64,000 nucleotides of DNA from Acidovorax sp. 210-6 (GTDB lineage Bacteria > Pseudomonadota > Gammaproteobacteria > Burkholderiales > Burkholderiaceae_C): assembly GCF_010020825.1 (NCBI RefSeq), contig NZ_JAACJE010000001.1, positions 1,612,001 through 1,676,000 of the forward strand, written 5' to 3'. The notes beneath the pieces are model-generated. The model did no database searches and was not told the origin of the DNA. It worked only from the letters and a program-made list of their open reading frames with translations. Shown in pieces: positions 8,708-16,484 of this stretch. Each line of letters starts with the position of its first letter. Position 1 is the first letter of the stretch. A program made the translations under genes and the position numbers.

Positions 8708-9637
8708 ATGAGCACCATTTCGACGGTGGTCTTTGCCGATCTCACGGGCAGCACCAGCCTCTACGAAACCTTGGGCAACGAGCGTGCTGCAGCGGTGGTT
8801 TCGCGCCTCACGCAATGGATTGGGGAAATCATCCAGGCCCACGAAGGCCGGGTGGTCAAGAAGCTTGGTGATGGGGTGCTGGGGGTTTTTGAAAGCGCCA
8901 ACCAAGCCGTCTTCATGGCGGGTGAGATGTTGCGCAGCCACCAGTCGCACCTGCAGCGCTGGCCTGAGTCCGTGCGCATGGAAATTCGCTTGGGTGTGGC
9001 CAGTGGAGAGGTGCTGCAGGTCGATGGCGACACCTATGGCGACGCGGTGAATGTGGCCTCGCGCCTGTCCGAAAAAGCTGGACCCAGCGAGGTTTGGGTC
9101 AACGATGTGACGGCGGTGGATGCCGGTGTGGTGCCAGGCATCCGCTTTCGCAAACTGGGCGAATTCGACATCCGTGGCAAGACGGAGTCGCAGATGGTCT
9201 TTCTGGCGGAATGGCGCGATGTGGATGCCACCGACATGTTGACCATGCAGGCGGGCCTGAGTGCAGCGGCGCCCTTGAACGATTCGCAGCTGGGCAGCAT
9301 TCGCATTAGCTGGAATGGCACGACCCTGGAGTTCTCGTCGGACGAGGTGCCCGTGCAAATCGGTCGCGCCAATGGCATGCAGTTGTGCGTGCCCGACCCC
9401 CGCGTCTCGCGGGTGCATGCGCGCATCGACTGGCACCAAGGCTCGTTCACCCTGACGGATCAGAGCAGCTTCGGCACCTGGGTCCTTTTTGAAGCGGGTG
9501 AAACTGCGGTCCCGCTGCGCCGCGATTCCTGCTTGCTGCATGGCGCGGGAAGGATCGCGCTGGGCATGCCCTTTGGTGCGGGTGCGCCAGTGCTCAGTTT
9601 TCTGGTTTCTGGCAGTAACATGCGCTTACAGCGCTGA
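8708..9637 (+). CDS. Class III nucleotidyl cyclase with C-terminal FHA domain
   Basis: A 309-residue soluble protein. Residues about 5-165 are a class III adenylate/guanylate cyclase catalytic domain: VVFADLTGSTSLYE holds the first metal-binding Asp (Asp11), KLGDGVLGVF the second (Asp55), and GDTYGDAVNVASRLSEKA the transition-state Asn and Arg. Residues about 195-305 are an FHA domain (VQIGRANGMQL, DPRVSRVHARI, LTDQSSFGTWV), which binds phosphothreonine peptides. The expected product is cAMP or cGMP, under control of a Ser/Thr kinase signal. No Ser/Thr kinase or phosphatase is next to it. A protein of unknown function follows at 84 bases. Confidence 0.9.
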   Translation: MSTISTVVFADLTGSTSLYETLGNERAAAVVSRLTQWIGEIIQAHEGRVVKKLGDGVLGVFESANQAVFMAGEMLRSHQSHLQRWPESVRMEIRLGVASGEVLQVDGDTYGDAVNVASRLSEKAGPSEVWVNDVTAVDAGVVPGIRFRKLGEFDIRGKTESQMVFLAEWRDVDATDMLTMQAGLSAAAPLNDSQLGSIRISWNGTTLEFSSDEVPVQIGRANGMQLCVPDPRVSRVHARIDWHQGSFTLTDQSSFGTWVLFEAGETAVPLRRDSCLLHGAGRIALGMPFGAGAPVLSFLVSGSNMRLQR

Positions 9638-9721
9638 CGCTCCCTTCAGGAAGATCTGCGCTGTCCGCCGCCGAGTGCCTGTGGCCTGGGCTTGACTGGA
9701 TTTCGCAGCGAGAGGACCGCC

Positions 9722-10441
9722 ATGTTCGAACAACTGCGCAAGGCCTTCGGCCTGAACAACCATCCCAAGGCCAGCAGCCAGGGCGTTGCCACGCCAGGGC
9801 AGTTGGCCCTGTGGGCAGGTGCCCAGCGCTGGGACTTTGCCTTTGAAGGTGAGCCCGATCGCTTCGTGCTGCAAGGGCAGGTGGTCGAGCACCCTTGGCG
9901 GCTCGAAAGTGGCGCCCCCACACGCGACTACATCCAAGGCACCGAACTGCGCGTGCGTGCCGAACTCGCACTCAGCCCCGACGCGCATGTGATGGTGATC
10001 AACCGTGCGCTCAAGGAGGAGTTGGAGGGAAGGGTGTATGGCGCCATTACCGACAGCCTGCAAACCACCGTGAACCAAAGCCTGCCGCAAGAGATGCGCT
10101 GGCTGTCCATCTATGAGGAGCTGCGCTGGCCGCAGATGCCAGCGTCCTTTCTGCGCGCCTTTGCCGTGGTGGGCGAAGACCTGGACACTGCGCGCCACTG
10201 GGTGAATGCAGCGCTGGTGTCGCAGTTGATGCGGGATCAGCAGCAGTTGCCGCCTGGTCAGGTGCCGCTGGTGCTGATGGTCAGCGATGCCAGCATGGCG
10301 CTGCGCATGCAGAGCACGGCACGCTATCTGCCTGACCTGGAATACGCCATGGCCCTGTTCCTGACGGCCTCCGTGGTCGCCACGCACCACCTGCCGCCCA
10401 CAGCGGATGACCATGGGCCATCCACCCTGCCGGTGACATGA
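9722..10441 (+). CDS. Protein of unknown function downstream of the cyclase
   Basis: A 239-residue soluble protein that I do not recognise. It starts MFEQLRKAFGLNN, preceded by GAGAGGA at a good distance; an ATG ten codons earlier lacks such a site. No signal peptide or membrane helix is evident. The middle is rich in charged and aromatic residues (REL-type and WLSIYEELRWPQMP segments), and residues about 190-225 (LVLMVSDASMALRMQSTARYLPDLEYAMALF) could form a Rossmann-like strand and helix. Its position 84 bases after the cyclase-FHA gene on the same strand suggests shared transcription and perhaps a shared pathway; this is inference only. Confidence 0.7.
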   Translation: MFEQLRKAFGLNNHPKASSQGVATPGQLALWAGAQRWDFAFEGEPDRFVLQGQVVEHPWRLESGAPTRDYIQGTELRVRAELALSPDAHVMVINRALKEELEGRVYGAITDSLQTTVNQSLPQEMRWLSIYEELRWPQMPASFLRAFAVVGEDLDTARHWVNAALVSQLMRDQQQLPPGQVPLVLMVSDASMALRMQSTARYLPDLEYAMALFLTASVVATHHLPPTADDHGPSTLPVT

Positions 10442-10755
10442 CACCCACACACCCTTGAGATCGTGAACACGGTCTCATACGGATTTGCCTTCAACCGTAA
10501 ACGATAGTTGGTTTGCCTCGCCGTGCTACAGCACTGTCTTCGGTTTCCCGCCTAGTGATCCGATTGAATGCACACCCGTATCAGTTTTTCATGGTGCGCC
10601 GCACCACCCGCAACCCATGAAACCGGGGCGGCCCAAGCGCGGGCAGCCGCGCAAGGGCCGCCCCGCCGCGCTGGCTGCGTCCCCCTTCCCGAATTGCGCA
10701 GCAATTCGAGAGAAGGGGGAAGCCGCGAAGCGGCTCAGGGGGTTGTTATTTCACT
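10442..10755. other. Intergenic region with repeat copy, no gene seen
   Basis: This 314-base stretch lies between two convergent genes. About half is occupied by a copy of the longer interspersed repeat family. No open frame here has coding character. Confidence 0.7.
10581..10745. repeat. Long interspersed repeat (about 165 bp), copy 1
   Basis: Begins TCAGTTTTTCATGG, with an inverted CCATGAAA shortly after. It then has CGCAAGGGCCGCCCCGCCG, a pair CCCCCTTCCC...GAAGGGGG that forms a hairpin around an inner inverted repeat (GAATTGC/GCAATTC), and CCGCGAAGCGGCTCAGGGGG. It matches the copies at 28201 and 44479 in order and orientation, and lies just after the stop codon of the minus-strand acyl-CoA dehydrogenase gene. 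Confidence 0.8.
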
Positions 10756-12012
10756 TCAGTGCGCCGCCTTGGGCTTGGGGGCCATGTACTTGCCCAGTTC
10801 CCACTTGGCGATGGCGTTGCGGTGCACTTCATCCGGGCCGTCGGCAAAGCGCAGTGTGCGCGCCTGGGCGTAGTTGAAAGCGAGCGGGAAGTCGTCGCAC
10901 ATGCCGCCGCCGCCGTGGGCCTGGATGGCCCAGTCGATCACCTGGCAGGCCATGCTGGGCGCCACCACCTTGATCATGGCGATTTCGGTCTTGGCGACCT
11001 TGTTGCCAGCCACGTCCATCATCCAGGCGGCCTTGAGCGTGAGCAGGCGCGCCATGTCGATCTTGCAGCGCGCCTCGGCAATGCGCTCTTGCGTCACGGT
11101 CTGCTGGGCCAGCGGCTTGCCGAAGGCGACGCGCGAGATGGCGCGCTTGCACATCAGTTCCAGCGAGCGCTCGGCCAGGCCGATCAGGCGCATGCAGTGG
11201 TGGATACGGCCAGGGCCCAGGCGACCCTGGGCGATCTCGAAGCCGCGCCCTTCGCCCAGCAGGATGTTGGAGGCGGGTACGCGCACGTTCTCGAACAGCA
11301 CCTCGGCGTGGCCGTGCGGTGCATCGTCGTAGCCGAAGACGTTGAGCGGCCGCACGATCTTGACGCCGGGGGTGTCGGCGGGCACCACGATCATGCTTTG
11401 CTGCGAGTGCTTGGGCGCTTCCGGATCGGTCTTGCCCATGGTGATCAGCACCTTGCAACGCGGGTCCATCGCGCCCGATGTCCACCACTTGCGGCCATTG
11501 ATGACGTACTCGTCGCCCTGGCGCTCGATGCGCGTTTCGATGTTGGTGGCATCACTCGACGCCACGTCGGGTTCCGTCATGGCAAACGCGGAACGGAACT
11601 TGCCTTCGAGCAAGGGCTTGAGCCAGGCTGCCTTGATGGGCTCGGAGCCGTAGCGGGCAATGGTCTCCATATTGCCGGTGTCAGGCGCCGAGCAGTTGAA
11701 TACTTCGCTGGACCACAGCACGCGGCCCATGATTTCGGCCAGGGGGGCATATTCGGCGTTGGTCAGTCCGGCACCGTGGTAGCCCGACGCTTCGGCCGTG
11801 TCCACCGGCAGGAACAGGTTCCACAGCCCGGCGGCCTGCGCCTTGGGCTTGAGGTTCTCGATGGTCTGCAGCGGTGTCCAGCGCTTGCCGGCCGCCGTGT
11901 TGGCAGCCAGTTCGGCGGCGTACTGGCTTTCGGCAGGGTAGATGTGCTCGTCCATGAACTTGAGCAGGCGCTCGCGCATTTCTTTGGTTTTGGGGGAATA
12001 GTCAAAGTCCAT
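10756..12012 (-). CDS. Acyl-CoA dehydrogenase family protein
   Basis: A 418-residue flavoenzyme of the acyl-CoA dehydrogenase fold, which oxidises acyl-CoA to enoyl-CoA and passes electrons to ETF. The FAD/substrate-binding segment [15 protein letters not shown], the strand [14 protein letters not shown] and the C-terminal [15 protein letters not shown] are typical. The start [16 protein letters not shown] follows GGAGA; an ATG 17 codons upstream would overlap the preceding gene. It is the last gene of a run with an APH-like kinase (34-base gap) and a Crp/Fnr regulator. The pairing resembles human ACAD10/11, where a kinase domain is fused to such a dehydrogenase and acts on 4-hydroxy fatty acids, so a similar role is possible here. 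Confidence 0.92.
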   Translation of the reverse strand: MDFDYSPKTKEMRERLLKFMDEHIYPAESQYAAELAANTAAGKRWTPLQTIENLKPKAQAAGLWNLFLPVDTAEASGYHGAGLTNAEYAPLAEIMGRVLWSSEVFNCSAPDTGNMETIARYGSEPIKAAWLKPLLEGKFRSAFAMTEPDVASSDATNIETRIERQGDEYVINGRKWWTSGAMDPRCKVLITMGKTDPEAPKHSQQSMIVVPADTPGVKIVRPLNVFGYDDAPHGHAEVLFENVRVPASNILLGEGRGFEIAQGRLGPGRIHHCMRLIGLAERSLELMCKRAISRVAFGKPLAQQTVTQERIAEARCKIDMARLLTLKAAWMMDVAGNKVAKTEIAMIKVVAPSMACQVIDWAIQAHGGGGMCDDFPLAFNYAQARTLRFADGPDEVHRNAIAKWELGKYMAPKPKAAH

Positions 12013-12046
12013 GGGTTCTCCTAGAAAAAGGGGGTGAGCATGCTGC

Positions 12047-13132
12047 TTACGCGCGCTGGGCAAAGGCCCAGGCCATCTGGGCCAGGGGTCGTGCGCCGTC
12101 GCCGGAAGCCTTGGCCTGGGCGCTGGAGGCGGTGCCTGCCTCTACGCGCTTGGCAATGCCTTGCAGGATGGCTGCCAGGCGGAACAGGTTGTAGGCCAGA
12201 TAGAAGTTCCAGTCGCTGGCCAGCTCTTCGGGGGTGGCCAGGCCGGTGCGTTCACAGTACTTGCGGATGTATTCCTGCTCTGACGGGATGCCCAGTGCCG
12301 CCAGGTCCAGCCCGCCAATGCCCCGGAAATGCCCGGGCGGAATGTGCCAGGCCATGCAGTGGTAGCTGAAGTCGGCCAGTGGGTGGCCCAGGGTGGACAG
12401 CTCCCAGTCCAGCACGGCAACCACGCGGGGCTCGGTGGGGTGGAACATCAGGTTGTCCAGCCGGAAGTCGCCATGCACGATGGACACGCGGCTTTCGTCG
12501 CGCGCACTGGCGGGCATGTGGGTGGGCAGCCAGGCCATGAGCTGGTCCATCTCGGGGATGGGCTGGGTGATGGAGGCCTGGTACTGCTTGCTCCAGCGGC
12601 CGATCTGGCGCTCGAAATAGTTGCCCGGCTTGCCGTAGTTGGCCAGGCCCTGCTGCGCAAACTTGACGCTGTGCAGCGCCGAGATGACGCGGTTGGTTTC
12701 GTCGTAGATGGCGGCGCGCTCGGCCGGCTGCATACCGGGCAGGGACTGGTCCCACAGCACGCGGCCCTGCATGCACTCCATGATGTAGAAGGCGCGGCCG
12801 ATGATGGACTCGTCCTCGCACAGAGCGTACATGCGCGGCACGGGGACATCAGTGCCCTGCAGTCCGCTCATCACGGCGAACTCACGCTCAATGGCGTGGG
12901 CTGAGGGCAGCAGCTTGGCCACCGGGCCGGGTTTGGCGCGCATCACATAGCTCTGGCGCGGGGTGATGAGCTTGTAGGTGGGGTTGGACTGCCCGCCCTT
13001 GAACATCTCGACGCTCAGGGGGCCCTCGAAGCCCTCCAGGTTTTGCTGCAGCCAGGCGCTGAGTGCGGCGGTGTCGAAAGCGTGCTGCTCAGAGACAGCG
13101 CGGGTGCCGATGAAATGGTCGAAATTGCTCAT
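12047..13132 (-). CDS. Aminoglycoside-phosphotransferase-like kinase (ACAD10/11 kinase type)
   Basis: A 361-residue protein of the APH/choline kinase fold. It has the nucleotide-binding N-lobe ([26 protein letters not shown]), the catalytic loop [16 protein letters not shown], and the metal-binding [17 protein letters not shown]. Despite the family name, close homologues sit next to acyl-CoA dehydrogenases and are thought to phosphorylate hydroxyacyl-CoA substrates, not antibiotics. The gene starts 8 bases after the Crp/Fnr gene stop and ends 34 bases before the dehydrogenase start, so the three are likely one operon. Confidence 0.88.
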   Translation of the reverse strand: MSNFDHFIGTRAVSEQHAFDTAALSAWLQQNLEGFEGPLSVEMFKGGQSNPTYKLITPRQSYVMRAKPGPVAKLLPSAHAIEREFAVMSGLQGTDVPVPRMYALCEDESIIGRAFYIMECMQGRVLWDQSLPGMQPAERAAIYDETNRVISALHSVKFAQQGLANYGKPGNYFERQIGRWSKQYQASITQPIPEMDQLMAWLPTHMPASARDESRVSIVHGDFRLDNLMFHPTEPRVVAVLDWELSTLGHPLADFSYHCMAWHIPPGHFRGIGGLDLAALGIPSEQEYIRKYCERTGLATPEELASDWNFYLAYNLFRLAAILQGIAKRVEAGTASSAQAKASGDGARPLAQMAWAFAQRA

Positions 13133-13140
13133 GGATGGGG

Positions 13141-13860
13141 TCAGTGATCGGTGTCGATGATGTGCATGAGTGCGTCACGGTCGCGCACAAACAGGCCGCC
13201 CGGCTCGATGCGGATGATGTCCTCGCGCTCCATGGCCTTGAGCTCCTGGTTGACGCGCTGGCGCGAGGCGCCCAGCAACTGGGCCAGTTCTTCCTGTGCC
13301 AGTTGCAGGCCTATGCGCATCTCGTCGCCATGCGCCAGGCTGGGAATGCCATAGCTGCGCACCAGGTGCAGCAACTGCTTGGCCAGGCGTGCCCGCAGGG
13401 GCAGGGTGTTGAGGTCTTCCACCAGGCCGTAGAGCTGGCGAATGCGCCGCGCATGCAGGCGCAGCAGGGCTTCGTACAGCTCCACGTGCTGGGCCAGGAT
13501 CTTTTTGAAATCGGCCTTGGCCACACCCAGGATGGTGGTGTCGCCGTGGGCATAGGCATCGTGCGTGCGCCGGTCGCCGTCGAAGATCGCCACGTCGCCA
13601 AACCAGATGCCCGGCTCCACATAGGTCAGCGTGATCTGCTTGCCTGAAATGGAGGTCGAGCTCACCCGCACCGCACCCTTGGCGCAGGCGATCCACTCCT
13701 CGGGCGGATCGCCGCGTGCGGCGATCAGGTCGCCGTCCTTGAAGCGTTTGACGTAGGCGCATCGCAGGATGTCGTGTCGAAGTGAAGGGGACAGGGTTGA
13801 GAACCAGCGGCCTGCATTGATTGCAGCGCGTTCGTCGATGGTAAGAATCGGATCGTCCAT
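13141..13860 (-). CDS. Crp/Fnr family transcriptional regulator
   Basis: A 239-residue regulator. Residues about 20-135 form a cyclic-nucleotide-binding-like beta-barrel (KDGDLIAARGDPPEEW, YVEPGIWFGDVAIFDGDRR). Residues about 155-235 are a Crp-type helix-turn-helix with the recognition helix in QEELAQLLGASRQRVNQELK. The N-terminus lacks the Cys cluster of FNR, so oxygen sensing by an iron-sulfur cluster is unlikely. It heads a three-gene run with the APH-like kinase and the acyl-CoA dehydrogenase and probably controls them. Its effector is unknown; the cyclase at 8708 is a possible cAMP source, but nothing here shows that link. Confidence 0.9.
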   Translation of the reverse strand: MDDPILTIDERAAINAGRWFSTLSPSLRHDILRCAYVKRFKDGDLIAARGDPPEEWIACAKGAVRVSSTSISGKQITLTYVEPGIWFGDVAIFDGDRRTHDAYAHGDTTILGVAKADFKKILAQHVELYEALLRLHARRIRQLYGLVEDLNTLPLRARLAKQLLHLVRSYGIPSLAHGDEMRIGLQLAQEELAQLLGASRQRVNQELKAMEREDIIRIEPGGLFVRDRDALMHIIDTDH

Positions 13861-13995
13861 GGTCTGTCTTGTGGGTGACTGGAAACGCGTTCATTGTCGC
13901 GTGCGGGACCGGCGCGGCGCATGGGGGTTGTCACCTGCGTGTCTGCGCGGGCGCGCAAGTGCATGCCGGGGCGCATGCCACGGCCATGTTTCAAG

Positions 13996-14053
13996 AAAAA
14001 TAGGGCTCCAGCGCCCTTGATACATGCGCTGTAAGCTATCAAAAATATAGCAA
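13996..14053 (-). repeat. Short interspersed repeat, copy B
   Basis: On the minus strand it reads TTGCTATATTTTTGATAGCT followed by a second arm GCGCTGGAGCCCTATTTTT. It lies between the enoyl-CoA hydratase stop and the Crp/Fnr start. Confidence 0.75.
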
Positions 14054-14078
14054 TGGCGGCAAGGCGCCGCAGCCTGCA

Positions 14079-14858
14079 TCAGCGCCAGTGTGGCGTGCGC
14101 TTGTCCAGAAACGCGGCGATGCCTTCGCCCGCGTTGGCGTGTGTCAGGTTGCGCAGGAAATGCGCGCGTTCCAGGTCGAGCTGGGCGCTCAGCGGCTGGT
14201 GCGCGGCCTCGTCCAGCAGTTCCTTGCAGCTGGCCAGGGCGTTGGGTGCGCGGCCATGCAGCGTGTCGGCCAGATCGAGGGCTGCCTGCAGCGCTTGCCC
14301 CGTGTCGGCCAGGCGGTTCACCAGACCCAGCGCATGCAGGCGCTCGGCCTCCACCAGATCGCCGCACATCAGCAGCTCGGCGGCCAATGCGCGGGGCAGG
14401 GCGCGCGCCAGGTGCCAGCTTGTGCCGCCGTCGGGCGACAGCCCCACGCGCGCATAGGCCGTGGCAAAGCGTGCGCTGCGTGCGGCCACGACGAGGTCGC
14501 AGGCCAGCACCAGCGCCAGCCCGGCCCCGGCGGCGCTGCCTTCAACGGCCGCGATCACTGGCTTGGGGTAGGTGCGGATGGCCTCGATCCAGTCGTGCAG
14601 GGCGGTGATGCTGGCTTGCTGCGCGGGCAGGTCTTGTACGCGCTGTGTTTGCAGCCGTTGCAGGTTGCCCCCGGCGCTGAACACGCCGCCTTCGCCCGTG
14701 AGCACCACGCTGCGCACCTCGGCATTGCGTTCGGCGCTGCCCAGTGCCTCAATGCCTGCGGCATAGATGGCGGGGTCCAGCGCATTGCGCAGGCCGGGGT
14801 TCGAGAGGGTCAGGACCAGGGTCTGGCCGTGGCCGGTGCTGCGGAGTTCTGCGGACAT
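14079..14858 (-). CDS. Enoyl-CoA hydratase/isomerase family protein
   Basis: A 259-residue crotonase-fold enzyme. The oxyanion-hole segments VFSAGGNLQRL and EGSAAGAGLALVLACDLVVAA are present, and GLSPDGGTSWHLARALP is like PaaG-type hydratase/isomerases of phenylacetate or fatty acid breakdown. The catalytic acidic residue is probably in the LSPDGG region rather than at the standard Glu position. The gene starts 29 bases after the stop of a two-part 3-hydroxyacyl-CoA dehydrogenase, so both likely form an operon for ring-cleavage product or fatty acid oxidation. The exact substrate is not decided by sequence. Confidence 0.9.
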   Translation of the reverse strand: MSAELRSTGHGQTLVLTLSNPGLRNALDPAIYAAGIEALGSAERNAEVRSVVLTGEGGVFSAGGNLQRLQTQRVQDLPAQQASITALHDWIEAIRTYPKPVIAAVEGSAAGAGLALVLACDLVVAARSARFATAYARVGLSPDGGTSWHLARALPRALAAELLMCGDLVEAERLHALGLVNRLADTGQALQAALDLADTLHGRAPNALASCKELLDEAAHQPLSAQLDLERAHFLRNLTHANAGEGIAAFLDKRTPHWR

Positions 14859-14887
14859 GGGGCGGTCGGTTCAATGGGGTTGGTGCT

Positions 14888-16411
14888 TCATTCTTCCACG
14901 TGCTGCAGGCTCAGCCCCAGCGCACCGCGGCGGCGCAGCCAGGGGCTGGGGCGGTAGCGCGGGTCACCGTACACCGTTTGCAGGTTGAACAGAACTTCCA
15001 GCACATTGGTGGGACCCCAGCGGTCGCCCATGGCCAGTGGCCCCAGGGGGTAGCCCAGGCCCAGGGTGACGGCGGCCTCCAGGTCGCGCGGCGTGCAGAT
15101 GCGGCGCTGGCAGATGTCGGCGGCGATGTTGACGATGCAGGCCACCACGCGCTGCGTGACAAAACCGCCGCTGTCGCGCACCACGCTCACGGGCTTGCCG
15201 TCGCGTGCCAGCAGCGCGTGGGCCGCGGCGCGGATGTCGCTGCGTGTGGTGGGGTTGGTGGCCAGCACGCGGCGCTGGGTGGAGGCCTCGTCGATGAGCA
15301 TGTCGATGCCGATGGTGCGCGCCGGGTCCAGGCGTTCGACCACGGCCACGGTGGTCACGTCAAAGCCCAGCGGTGCCACCAGGATGAGGGCGCCAGCGGA
15401 CGGTGCGGCACCGGTTTCGATGTCTGCCCCCAGGTTCTTGAGCAACTGATAGATCTCGGCGCGCCGCGCTGCGCGGGGCGATACCCACACGGGCGGCACA
15501 CTGTCCACCTGCGGCGCGGGGGGCTCGGCGGGCTGCTGGGCTGTGCCATCCGTGTAGCGGTAAAAGCCCTCGCCCGTCTTGCGCCCCCACAGGCCACCGG
15601 CCAGGCGCTGCGCTGTCGTCACGCTGGGACGAAAGCGGGGCTCTTCGTAGAACTGGTGGTAGATCGACTCCATCACTGGGTGCGAGACATCCAGCCCCGT
15701 CAGGTCCATCAGCTCGAAAGGCCCGAGCTTGAAGCCGGCCTGTTCGCGCAGGATGCGGTCCACCGTGGCACAGTCGGCCACGCCTTCCTCGACGATGCGC
15801 AGGGCCTCGGTGGTGTACCCCCGGCCCGCGTGGTTGACGATGAAGCCCGGCGTGTCCTGCGCGCGCACCGGCGTGTGGCCCATGGCACGCACCAGCGCAT
15901 CGAGCCGCTCGCACACCGCCATGTCGGTGCGCAGGCCGGGCACGATTTCCACCACCTTCATCAGCGGCGCGGGGTTGAAGAAATGCAGCCCGGCAAAGCG
16001 CTCGGGGTGCTGCAGCTGGGCGGCCAGCGCGGTGACCGACAGCGATGAGGTGTTGGTGGCCAGTACCGCCTGGGCAGGCAGCAGGGTCTCCAGGTCGGCA
16101 AACAGGGCCTGTTTGGCGTCCGCACGTTCGACTATGGCTTCGACCACCAGGTCGCAGCCCGCCAGCGCTGACAGGCCGTCCACAGCCTGCAGTTGTGTGG
16201 TCCATGTGTGTGCCTGTGCTGCGCTGATGCGCTCACGTGCCTGGGATTGTTGCCAATATGCAACAATGGTGCTGCGCGCGGCTTCGGCGGCGCCGGGCTG
16301 CGCATCCAGCAGCACAACCCGGCAACCCGCCTGTGCGGCCAGTTGTGCAATACCCCGGCCCATGGCGCCAGCGCCCACCACGCCAACGGTCGAAAATGAG
16401 TGGTTTGTCAT
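14888..16411 (-). CDS. paaH: 3-hydroxyacyl-CoA dehydrogenase (PaaH/PaaC type)
   Basis: A 507-residue NAD-dependent enzyme. The Rossmann domain starts VGVVGAGAMGRGIAQLAAQAG. The catalytic region has FAGLHFFNPAPLMKVVEIV (His-Glu pair) and the C-terminal helical domain follows (GFIVNHAGRGYTTEALRI, TGLDVSHPVMESIYHQF). The second, divergent C-terminal domain (about residues 310-507) has the same helical fold, and the total length matches 3-hydroxyadipyl-CoA dehydrogenase of phenylacetate breakdown. The start MTNHSFSTVGVVG is preferred over an ATG 13 codons upstream. An enoyl-CoA hydratase gene follows at 29 bases. No other paa genes are in the window, so the paa role is likely but not certain. Confidence 0.85.
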   Translation of the reverse strand: MTNHSFSTVGVVGAGAMGRGIAQLAAQAGCRVVLLDAQPGAAEAARSTIVAYWQQSQARERISAAQAHTWTTQLQAVDGLSALAGCDLVVEAIVERADAKQALFADLETLLPAQAVLATNTSSLSVTALAAQLQHPERFAGLHFFNPAPLMKVVEIVPGLRTDMAVCERLDALVRAMGHTPVRAQDTPGFIVNHAGRGYTTEALRIVEEGVADCATVDRILREQAGFKLGPFELMDLTGLDVSHPVMESIYHQFYEEPRFRPSVTTAQRLAGGLWGRKTGEGFYRYTDGTAQQPAEPPAPQVDSVPPVWVSPRAARRAEIYQLLKNLGADIETGAAPSAGALILVAPLGFDVTTVAVVERLDPARTIGIDMLIDEASTQRRVLATNPTTRSDIRAAAHALLARDGKPVSVVRDSGGFVTQRVVACIVNIAADICQRRICTPRDLEAAVTLGLGYPLGPLAMGDRWGPTNVLEVLFNLQTVYGDPRYRPSPWLRRRGALGLSLQHVEE

Positions 16412-16484
16412 GCGGTTATCACTATCTCGGTGTCGATAGATTTTGTGCAAGAATCGGCAGCTACTTTTGCAAAAGAATGTAAGC

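Noticed and set aside
16443-16484. Upstream TTG start for the FimV-like gene
   Set aside because: It would place about 14 charged residues before the signal peptide; the GTG gives a clean export signal.
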